The position numbers and the translations under genes were made by a program. The notes beneath the pieces were generated by a model. That model saw only the letters and a list, made by a program, of their open reading frames with translations, made no database searches and was not told the DNA's origin. From Schauerella fraxinea (GTDB lineage: Bacteria > Pseudomonadota > Gammaproteobacteria > Burkholderiales > Burkholderiaceae_B), in NCBI GenBank assembly GCA_030849945.1, contig JAVDKK010000002.1, positions 124,001 through 188,000 of the forward strand: DNA of 64,000 nt, written 5' to 3'. Shown in pieces: positions 1 to 7,181 of the stretch. Position 1 is the stretch's first letter; each line of letters begins with the position of its first letter.

Positions 1-2407
1 CGATGTCTTCGTATTTCTTGGGCGGATTTTCGGCATAGCGCATCGACCCATCGGCGCGCCAGGCAAACCACTCAGGATGGTCTTTGAGCCACGGATGATC
101 GGGCGAGCACTGGATGGCGAAGTCGAGCGCGATCTCCAGGCCATGCTCGCGCGCGGCGACCACCAGCCGATGGAAGTCTTCCACCGAGCCGAGTTCGGGA
201 TGGATGGCATCGTGACCGCCATCGGCCGAACCGATGGCATAAGGGCTGCCCGGCTGATCGGCCAAGGCGTTGAGACTGTTGTTCTTGCCCTTGCGGTTTT
301 TCAAGCCGATAGGGTGAATCGGCGGAAAGTACAGCACGTCGAAACCCATGTCGCGGATCGCCGGCAAGCGCTTGATCACATCGTCAAACGTGCCGTGAAT
401 CGCGGCGTCGCCACTTTGCGAACGGGGAAACAGTTCATACCAACTGGCGAATTGCGCAGCCTGGCGATCCACCCACACGGGCATCGCGTGCGGGCTGAAG
501 GTTTCAAATGGATGGGCGCAGGCAACGGCCATGGTGGCGGCGGTATCGTCGGCCAGCAGGCGGGCGATCTGCTCGGGCATCGCGGCTGGAATCTGCGCGG
601 TGTTGCTGGTGCTCATGGACACCGGCGTGCCCACCACCAAGGTCAACTCAGTCAGGTCGCGCACGGCCTGCGCCTGATCGCGATTGTCTTCTACCGTAAA
701 GCGATTGGCGCGTGCATTGGCCGTATCGCGGGCACGCTTCAACGCATGCGCGACCAGCAGGCGACCTTCTTCGACTTCAAGCGACACGTCCAAACCGGCC
801 GCGTGCTTCTTGCCGAGTTCGTCGCGGTACGACTCCCACTCGTCGCGCCAGGCGCAAATCTGAAACTCGTGGCCGCCCACGCGCTGCGCAGTGAAGCTGG
901 CCTGCCAACGATCATTAGGCAGCTTGCGCATGCGCACGCTTTGCCATTTGGGTTCGTCGAGCGCACGCCAATGCAGCGCAACTGCGAGGCGATCGTGGCC
1001 GTCCATGAACACGTCGGCTTCGACATCGATCGTATCGCCCACCACGCGTTTGATGGGAAAGCGGCCGTTGTCCACAACGGGCGTGATGCTCTCAATGGCG
1101 ATGCGCGGCATCGACAGCGGATCGGTATCGCTGACTTCGGCACCGGCAAGGTGCACGCGCGCCAGCACGGGAGCGGCCGTGCGCATGCGCAGCATGGCAG
1201 CGCCGCCAGGCGGAAGCGTCACAGGCAAGTGTGTCGTGGCTTCTTCTGCGTCGGCACCCTCATGGGCCACGCGCGACTCAACCACGACGAACCCGTTCGG
1301 CAAGCGCGATGCGACCAGACGCGCGTCGGGCTCGACAGCACGATGATCTGAACTGTTGACGAGCAACAGCGCGCCGCGGGCGTCTGCCGCGTCTTCATCG
1401 CCGTCCGCCGCCGTGCCCGAGGGGGCGTGGCGGAAGAACGCAAACCAGCTACCGTCGGGCGCGGCGACGCGATGCAGGCGGCCGCTCGGGCGATGCTCGT
1501 GAATCAACCAGCGATTGACCGTGCTGATGCGCAACTGCGCCGCTTCACCCACCGCGCAGGCGGCGCTGACAAGCAATCCGTCGGCGGTTTGTACAGCGGT
1601 CCACAGGGCGCGTTCGGTGATGTCGGCCGATGGATTGTTTACCGTGCCATCGGCAGCGACGTCGTCATGCAACGCGGCGACGCAGGCAATCACCGGCGCC
1701 ACGCGACTCAGGCGGTCGTACTCTGCAAACAGCCATTCGCTGCGGTAGTCCCACCAAGGCAGTGAGCCGAACGTGAAGTCGAACGCGATGCCTTGAAGGG
1801 CGTCGAGTTGCTGCGGGGACAGGCCAGGCGTCCACGCAGCCAGTACGGCATGCGGGTGCGACGCATGGATGCGTTCGACGAGTTCGCGCCAATCTTCGGC
1901 GGCGATCGCACCGATGTCGATGAGGCGAAATCCGGCGGCGCCAGCGTCGAGCAGGGCGGCCATCGAGGCAATGCGGTGTGCGAGATAGGCGGGATCGAGG
2001 CGGCCAGCCGATCGCAGGGCCAATCGGTTGCCACTTGCTGGGCGACCGTGGCGCGGGTCAAGGTAGACCTGGCTGTCTTCAGCGCCGGCAAACCATTCGG
2101 CGTGCGCCTGAACCAAAGCGGTATCGCCTGCCACGCTGTCCAATGAAATGTCGAACCATGCGCCCAGCCCCATGTCGGCTGCTGCGCTCAAGCTCGATTG
2201 AACCCCTACCAGGCCCATCTCGGGCGACTCGCCCAACATCGTGTTGGGTGCACCAAAGGCGATGCTGTCGAATCCTAATGATCTGGCCGCTTCACATGCC
2301 AGCACAACGTCGGCGTCTTCCGACCCCTGTGAGAGTCGGGAGGCGGACCCCACGAGCACATTCGAAATATCGTAAATACGCGGGGCCGATGCCTTCGTTG
2401 TCATCAT
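1..2407 (-). CDS. glgE: Alpha-1,4-glucan:maltose-1-phosphate maltosyltransferase, 3' end beyond the window
   Basis: GlgE extends alpha-1,4-glucans using maltose-1-phosphate as donor, in cytoplasmic glycogen/trehalose metabolism. About 802 codons are visible, and the frame is still open at base 1. The recognisable GlgE part comes late in the visible protein: ASWYELFPRSQSGD, then HGTFDDVIKRLPAIRDMGF, DVLYFPPIHPIG, KNRKGKNNSLNA, GSPYAIGSADGGHDAIHPEL and LEIALDFAIQCSPDHPWLKD. These are the GH13_3 signatures at the start of the catalytic barrel, so the catalytic Asp and Glu lie outside the window. The first ~400 residues look like an extra amylase-like barrel plus a beta domain, so the whole protein should exceed 1,000 residues against roughly 660 for the short form. 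The start is one of two consecutive ATGs (2407 or 2404), with AGGA upstream. It follows glgA by 62 bases on the same strand, so co-transcription is likely. Confidence 0.9.
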   Translation of the reverse strand, partial: MMTTKASAPRIYDISNVLVGSASRLSQGSEDADVVLACEAARSLGFDSIAFGAPNTMLGESPEMGLVGVQSSLSAAADMGLGAWFDISLDSVAGDTALVQAHAEWFAGAEDSQVYLDPRHGRPASGNRLALRSAGRLDPAYLAHRIASMAALLDAGAAGFRLIDIGAIAAEDWRELVERIHASHPHAVLAAWTPGLSPQQLDALQGIAFDFTFGSLPWWDYRSEWLFAEYDRLSRVAPVIACVAALHDDVAADGTVNNPSADITERALWTAVQTADGLLVSAACAVGEAAQLRISTVNRWLIHEHRPSGRLHRVAAPDGSWFAFFRHAPSGTAADGDEDAADARGALLLVNSSDHRAVEPDARLVASRLPNGFVVVESRVAHEGADAEEATTHLPVTLPPGGAAMLRMRTAAPVLARVHLAGAEVSDTDPLSMPRIAIESITPVVDNGRFPIKRVVGDTIDVEADVFMDGHDRLAVALHWRALDEPKWQSVRMRKLPNDRWQASFTAQRVGGHEFQICAWRDEWESYRDELGKKHAAGLDVSLEVEEGRLLVAHALKRARDTANARANRFTVEDNRDQAQAVRDLTELTLVVGTPVSMSTSNTAQIPAAMPEQIARLLADDTAATMAVACAHPFETFSPHAMPVWVDRQAAQFASWYELFPRSQSGDAAIHGTFDDVIKRLPAIRDMGFDVLYFPPIHPIGLKNRKGKNNSLNALADQPGSPYAIGSADGGHDAIHPELGSVEDFHRLVVAAREHGLEIALDFAIQCSPDHPWLKDHPEWFAWRADGSMRYAENPPKKYEDI

Positions 2408-2469
2408 AGGATGTCCTAGTAGTGTAGGGGGTGTGCAGGGCTCCTTTCGGGAAGCTGGACCGACGGCCG

Positions 2470-4140
2470 TCAGGCGGCCGCGGCTCCCGGCAGGAGTCGC
2501 TCCTGACGGGTATCGTCGGAGCGGGCTTTGCGCCTTGCAGCAACTGCCTTGCCCGCCGTCGCAACAGCCTTCGCCATTGCGGTTTTGGGTAGTGCGCTTG
2601 CGGCGGTGCCCACCGCGCGAACGGGCGACGGCTTGGCGACCGGCACGACCAGCGGCGCAGGCGCCACCGTCAATTCGACCGGCACGATCGACTTGAACAA
2701 TTGCGCATAAACCGGCGCGCAACGGTCCCAGCTGAAATCGGCGGTCATGCCGTTGTATTGCATCTTGCGCCACAGATCGGGCTGCTCAGCGTGCAGGGTG
2801 ACGGCGCGATCGATCGCGTCCGACATCGCATCCACTGTTTCGCCTTCGAACAGGAAGCCGCTGGCATGCTGTGCGGCATCCGCGCTGCTGCCGACACCGG
2901 GGTCCGAGATCGTGTCGGCCATGCCGCCCGTCTTGGAGCCGATCGGCAACGTGCCGTAGCGCATGGCATAGATCGGCGTCAGGCCGAACGGCTCGAAGCG
3001 GCTGCCATGGAGCAGAATGTCGCCACCGGCGTGCAGCAAGTGGGCGGTTTTTTCGTTAAAGCCGATCCGCACCGAAAAGCGATGGGGAAAGCGTTCCGTG
3101 GCCGATTTCAGCGCGTGTTCCAGGCGCTTGTCGCCTTGTCCGATCAGCGCCACTTGCAGATTCGGATGCTTGTCCAAGGCGCGCGGAATGGCTTCCGCGG
3201 CCAGGTCAGCCATCTTCTGCGTGGTCAATCGGCTGCCCATCACCAGCAACGTGGATGTGGGATCGACCGTCAGGCCGAATGCTTCCTGCAACTCGCGCTT
3301 GCAGGTGGCCTTGTTGGTGAGGTCATTCGCGTTGAAGCGACGATGCGGGATTTGCTCGGCACGGTCAGGATCCCAGACGTCGACATCGATGCCGTTGGGC
3401 ACGGGAACAAGCGAATCGGCGCGGCTCTGCAGTACGCCTTCCAACCCGCAACCGAACTTCGGCGTGAGGATCTCGCGCGCGTATGTGTGGCTGACGGCCG
3501 TGATGCGGTCGGCAAACAGAATGCCGGCCTTCATGAAATTGAGCTTGCCCCAGAATTCGATGCCATCGGGCGTCAGATACTCGGGCGCGATGCCCAGCTT
3601 GGGGGCCAGCGACATGTCGTACACGCCTTGGAAGGCCAGATTGTGAACGGTCAGCACGCTCTTGACCTTCTTCACGCCGGCTTGATGCATGAAGAGCGGA
3701 ATCAGCGCGGCGTGCCAGTCGTTGGCATGCACGACGTGCGGAGCGGGCAGGGGCGTATGGCCCGCCGCAATGCGGGTGGCAGCATGCGCCAATGCAGCGA
3801 AGCGCACCGGGTTGTCTTCGTATTCCTGCCCGTTCTCGTCGACATACAGATTGTCGCGATCGAACAAAGCGTCGTTTTTAAGCAGTAACACCGGCAGCCC
3901 AAGCTCGTCGCAATAGGCGGAAATCAGCGTGGCTTCGCCACCCGGCAGACCGCGCAGGGGCGCGACTTCGCGCGCATTCTGCACTTGGTCGATCACGCCG
4001 CGGTACGCCGGCAAGAGCAGCGTCAAATCGCCACCCTGCTTGTCGTACGCGCGCGCCATGCCACTGATTGCATCACCTAACCCGCCCGTCTTTGCGAGGG
4101 GATAAGCTTCCGAAGTCACAGCCAAAATTTTCAACGCCAC
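2470..4140 (-). CDS. glgA: Glycogen synthase with alanine/lysine-rich C-terminal tail
   Basis: GT5 glycogen synthase, adding glucose from ADP-glucose to alpha-1,4-glucan. The N-terminus reads MALKILAVTSEAYPLAKTGG, with the KTGGLGD donor-binding motif; HVVHANDWHAALIPLFMH and, near the C-terminus, GSRFEPFGLTPIYAMRYGTLP with the catalytic Glu are all present. I start it at GTG 4140 because AGGAG lies 8 bases upstream and the KILAVTSE family N-terminus begins there; the longer upstream reading shows no family match. The protein is 556 residues, against about 480-490 for typical GlgA. The excess is a low-complexity tail after AQLFKSIVP, rich in Ala, Lys, Pro and Arg and resembling histone H1-like tails. 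It lies upstream of glgE on the same strand. Confidence 0.93.
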   Translation of the reverse strand: MALKILAVTSEAYPLAKTGGLGDAISGMARAYDKQGGDLTLLLPAYRGVIDQVQNAREVAPLRGLPGGEATLISAYCDELGLPVLLLKNDALFDRDNLYVDENGQEYEDNPVRFAALAHAATRIAAGHTPLPAPHVVHANDWHAALIPLFMHQAGVKKVKSVLTVHNLAFQGVYDMSLAPKLGIAPEYLTPDGIEFWGKLNFMKAGILFADRITAVSHTYAREILTPKFGCGLEGVLQSRADSLVPVPNGIDVDVWDPDRAEQIPHRRFNANDLTNKATCKRELQEAFGLTVDPTSTLLVMGSRLTTQKMADLAAEAIPRALDKHPNLQVALIGQGDKRLEHALKSATERFPHRFSVRIGFNEKTAHLLHAGGDILLHGSRFEPFGLTPIYAMRYGTLPIGSKTGGMADTISDPGVGSSADAAQHASGFLFEGETVDAMSDAIDRAVTLHAEQPDLWRKMQYNGMTADFSWDRCAPVYAQLFKSIVPVELTVAPAPLVVPVAKPSPVRAVGTAASALPKTAMAKAVATAGKAVAARRKARSDDTRQERLLPGAAAA

Positions 4141-4368
4141 AGTAAGCACTCCTATGTCGATGCGTGAGGCGCATCTGCTCAGGCAATTCCGGCCCGATTC
4201 GGAGAGTGGTTCGCTTAAGCCGGCGCCGGTGCTCAATAAGGCCGGCGGGGGTCGATACTGCAAAAAAGCTATTGCAGTGCCGAAACAAATCACCCATTCA
4301 TAAATTCCGTTTGAAACTACGCAACTTCCGTGCCTGCGAAGCGGCCGTAGGCTCCACATCCCACAGCA

Positions 4369-4405
4369 TGCACTTATTTGGTGTGCACTGCACCAAAATG
4401 GACCC
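4369..4405 (+). promoter_or_regulatory. Two tandem NtrC-like binding sites
   Basis: TGCACTTATTTGGTGTG (4369-4385) and TGCACCAAAATGGACCC (4389-4405) each match 14 of 17 positions of the NtrC consensus TGCACYAWMWTRGTGCR, by my own hand count. They lie 20 bases apart, two helical turns. Their centres are about 133 and 113 bases upstream of the start point predicted from the sigma-54-like element at 4484, close to the enhancer spacing known at E. coli glnAp2. Binding by NtrC is inferred. Confidence 0.5.
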
Positions 4406-4483
4406 CAATTCGCCCCGCTTTAATGCATTACGCACGAATTCGGAAGGATATTTGGAGGATGCCTGGCGTTTATTTCAACGCGA

Positions 4484-4499
4484 TGGCGCGCTTCTTGCG
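4484..4499 (+). promoter_or_regulatory. Sigma-54 (RpoN) -24/-12 promoter candidate
   Basis: TGGCGCGCTTCTTGCG matches TGGCACGNNNNTTGCW, with the invariant GG at 4485-4486 and GC at 4497-4498 separated by exactly 10 bases. The predicted start of transcription is near 4510, 24 bases before the exonuclease ATG. The upstream tandem NtrC-like sites make this more credible than a lone -24/-12 match. It would make the repair operon nitrogen-regulated. Confidence 0.5.
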
Positions 4500-4533
4500 C
4501 ATTAGCGTGGAACTTTTGTCAAAAATAACGGTT

Positions 4534-5541
4534 ATGGATCTGATCGTCGCTCGTCCAGAAGGATTGTATTGCCCCCCCGGCGATTTCTATATTGATCCAT
4601 GGCGTCCGGTCGATCGCGCGGTAATCACGCATGGACATTCGGATCACGCGCGAGTTGGTCATCAACATTATCTGGCGGTGCACCAAAGCCGCGGCGTGTT
4701 GGACGCGCGTTTGGGGGATATTCGGCTCGAAACCCTTGCCTATGGTGAGCCGCGCATTCACAACGACGTGTCCATTAGCTTTCACCCCGCCGGGCATGTG
4801 CTGGGGTCAGCGCAAGTGCGGGTGGCTTATCGTGGCGAGGTGTGGGTCGCGTCAGGTGACTATAAGGTTGAGGATGACGGTACCTGTACGCCGTTTGAGC
4901 CTGTGCCTTGTCACACGTTTATTACAGAATCGACCTTCGGATTGCCCATATATCGTTGGGATCCGCCCGCAGTTTTGAATGCCGATATTAGTGCGTGGTG
5001 GCGTGCCAATGCTGCCGAGGGGCGCACGTCGATCGTATTCTGTTATGCGTTTGGAAAAGCGCAGCGGCTACTGCATGGTCTCGAAGCGGATATCGGACCC
5101 ATCGTGGTGCATGGCGCGGTGGAACGCCTCAATGCCGTCTACCGTGAAGCGGGCGTGGCGCTTCCGGCCACGCTGCGTGTTTCCGATCTCACTGCCGACA
5201 CGCCCTTGAACCGTGCGCTCGTGGTGGCGCCCCCCTCGGCGCAAGGCACGCCGTGGATGCGGCGATTTGGCGACTATGTCGACAGCTTCGCGAGCGGCTG
5301 GATGCGGCTGCGCGGCGCGCGCCGTCGGCGCGGTGTCGATCGCGGGTTTGTGATGTCGGATCATGCGGATTGGCCGGGACTCATGCAGGCCATTACCGGC
5401 ACGGGCGCCCAGCAGGTGTACGTCACCCACGGCAGCGTGGCGACCCTGGTGCGCTGGCTCGATGAGCAGGGGCTGGACGGCCGGGCATTCAAGACCGAGT
5501 ACGGCAGTGAAGAGGACGACGTGGAGGCCGATGCAGCATGA
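4534..5541 (+). CDS. Ligase-associated MBL-fold DNA exonuclease
   Basis: A metallo-beta-lactamase/beta-CASP nuclease of the ligase-associated type (335 residues), expected to trim DNA ends before joining by the neighbouring ligase. Seen: the metal-binding HxHxDH motif as THGHSDHAR at residues 32-40, then FHPAGHVLGSAQV, ASGDYK, and near the C-terminus VMSDHADWPGL and YVTHG. I start at ATG 4534 because MDLIVARPEGLYCPPGDFYI is the family N-terminus and the predicted sigma-54 start lies just upstream. The Shine-Dalgarno is poor. Its stop overlaps the ligase start by 4 bases (ATGA). First gene of a four-gene coupled operon. Confidence 0.92.
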   Translation: MDLIVARPEGLYCPPGDFYIDPWRPVDRAVITHGHSDHARVGHQHYLAVHQSRGVLDARLGDIRLETLAYGEPRIHNDVSISFHPAGHVLGSAQVRVAYRGEVWVASGDYKVEDDGTCTPFEPVPCHTFITESTFGLPIYRWDPPAVLNADISAWWRANAAEGRTSIVFCYAFGKAQRLLHGLEADIGPIVVHGAVERLNAVYREAGVALPATLRVSDLTADTPLNRALVVAPPSAQGTPWMRRFGDYVDSFASGWMRLRGARRRRGVDRGFVMSDHADWPGLMQAITGTGAQQVYVTHGSVATLVRWLDEQGLDGRAFKTEYGSEEDDVEADAA

Positions 5542-7181
5542 AGGCTTTCGCCGAGCTTTACGCAGCCCTGGATGCAACCACGTCCAACAACGCCAAGCTG
5601 GCCGCGATGGTGGCCTACTTCAAACAGGCCGCGCCCGCCGATGCGGCGTGGGCCGTGTATTTCCTCGCGGGCGGCAAACCGCGGCAACTCGTGCCGGTCA
5701 AAGTCTTGCGCGAATTTGCGGTCAAAATTTCCGGTGTGCCCCTCTGGTTGTTCGAGGAAAGCTATGAGGCGGTGGGTGATCTGGCCGAGACGTTGTCGTT
5801 GCTGTTGCCGGCGGGAAGCGGCGATGATGACACCGGGCTGGCGCAGTGGATGCATGAGCGTCTGCTGCCGCTGCGCGGCCAGCCGCCCGAGGATTTGATC
5901 GCCCATCTCACCACTTACTTTGCGCCGCTGGGGACGGTGGAGCGGTTTGTCTGCGCGAAGCTCTTGACCGGCAGCCTGCGGGTTGGGGTCTCGAAGTTGT
6001 CGGTGACCAAGGCATTGGCGCAAGTGGGCGAGTTGGACGCCAAGCAGGTGGCGCATCGTTTGATCGGATACACGGACGTGTCGGCACGTCCCGATGCTGC
6101 GGCCTACGCGCGCCTGATTGCCCCGGAATCCGACGATGCCCACGTACAAGCCGGTGCCCAGCCGTATCCCTTTTTTCTTGCCCATCCGTTGCAAACTTCG
6201 CACGCGACTTTCGACGTCCAACTGGGCGCGCCCGATCAATGGCAGATCGAATGGAAGTGGGACGGCATCCGTGCGCAGATCGTGCGTCGGGCGGGCGAAG
6301 TGCACGTGTGGTCGCGCGGCGAGGAACTGGTCACCGATCGCTTTCCGGAATTGATCCGCATTGGCGGGCAATTGGCCGACGGCACGGTGCTCGATGGCGA
6401 AATCGTGGTGTGGCGCGACGATCGCGTGCAACCGTTTGCCGCGCTTCAACAGCGCCTCGGTCGCAAGACCGTTGGCCCAAAACTGCTTAAGGATATTCCG
6501 GTGTCATTCATGGCATTCGACATCCTCGAGTTGCAAGGCGCAGACCTGCGCACGCTGCCGCAATCCGCGCGGCGCGCGCAACTCGAGGCTGTCGCCGCTA
6601 CCGTGACGGATGCCGGGTTGCAGGTGTCGCCGTTGCTGATCGGGGATACCTGGGACGCACTGGCGCAGCAACGCGAAGCTTCGCGCGCGCTCGGCGTGGA
6701 GGGGATGATGCTTAAGCATCGCGAAGCGCATTACGGCGTGGGCCGCACCAAGGCGAGCGGCACATGGTGGAAGTGGAAGGTCGACCCGTTCGCCATCGAC
6801 GCTGTGTTGTTGTATGCGCAGCGCGGCCATGGCCGGCGGGCGAGCCTTTATACCGACTACACATTTGCGGTATGGGACGCGCCGGAAGGCGACCCAGCGC
6901 GCAAGCTGGTGCCGTTCGCCAAGGCTTATTCGGGCTTGACCGATGCCGAGATTCGCAAGGTGGACGCCATCGTCCGATCGACAACGATCGAGAAATTTGG
7001 TCCGGTACGCAGTCTTCAGCCTTCGCAGGTGTTTGAACTGGGGTTTGAAGGCATCGCCCGCAGCGCTCGCCACAAGAGCGGCATCGCGGTGCGCTTTCCA
7101 CGCATGCTGCGGTGGCGCACTGATAAAAAAATCGAGGAGGCCGATACGTTGGCAACCCTCTCAGAACTCTTGCCGCAATGA
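5538..7181 (+). CDS. ATP-dependent DNA ligase (ligase-associated operon)
   Basis: An ATP-dependent ligase of 547 residues, sealing nicks through a lysyl-AMP intermediate. The N-terminal ~200 residues are the helical DNA-binding domain (GSLRVGVSKLSVTKALAQ). The adenylation domain has motif I EWKWDGIRAQ, with the nucleotidyl lysine at residue 240, followed by DGEIVVW and GVEGMMLKHREAHYGVG, and KWKVDPFAIDAVLLYAQRG. The C-terminal OB fold ends in VRFPRMLRWRTDKK. It overlaps the exonuclease by 4 bases at its start and the helicase by 4 bases at its end, so the three are translationally coupled. It is not the replicative NAD-dependent LigA, and no Ku gene is adjacent, so this is not the usual bacterial NHEJ arrangement. 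Confidence 0.95.
   Translation: MKAFAELYAALDATTSNNAKLAAMVAYFKQAAPADAAWAVYFLAGGKPRQLVPVKVLREFAVKISGVPLWLFEESYEAVGDLAETLSLLLPAGSGDDDTGLAQWMHERLLPLRGQPPEDLIAHLTTYFAPLGTVERFVCAKLLTGSLRVGVSKLSVTKALAQVGELDAKQVAHRLIGYTDVSARPDAAAYARLIAPESDDAHVQAGAQPYPFFLAHPLQTSHATFDVQLGAPDQWQIEWKWDGIRAQIVRRAGEVHVWSRGEELVTDRFPELIRIGGQLADGTVLDGEIVVWRDDRVQPFAALQQRLGRKTVGPKLLKDIPVSFMAFDILELQGADLRTLPQSARRAQLEAVAATVTDAGLQVSPLLIGDTWDALAQQREASRALGVEGMMLKHREAHYGVGRTKASGTWWKWKVDPFAIDAVLLYAQRGHGRRASLYTDYTFAVWDAPEGDPARKLVPFAKAYSGLTDAEIRKVDAIVRSTTIEKFGPVRSLQPSQVFELGFEGIARSARHKSGIAVRFPRMLRWRTDKKIEEADTLATLSELLPQ

Larger units (their letters stand above)
4141..4533. other. Divergent intergenic region between glgA and the ligase-associated operon
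   Basis: This 393-base non-coding stretch is visibly more AT-rich than its surroundings. Its right half holds two NtrC-like sites and a sigma-54-like promoter directed at the repair operon, listed separately. On the left I can assign only the glgA ribosome binding site (AGGAG, just upstream of GTG 4140). I see no convincing sigma-70 promoter for glgA and no small ORF with a convincing start. Confidence 0.6.

Noticed and set aside
77..1351. 424-codon plus-strand ORF at the left edge
   Set aside because: Exact antisense frame of glgE, whose minus-strand translation shows clear GlgE motifs.
4378..4533. 52-codon N-terminal extension of the ligase-associated exonuclease
   Set aside because: It crosses the NtrC-like and sigma-54-like sites and has no family similarity.
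5538..7181. Ku/LigD-type end-joining system
   Set aside because: No Ku, polymerase or phosphoesterase domain typical of LigD; the neighbours define the ligase-associated exonuclease/helicase/PdeM set instead.
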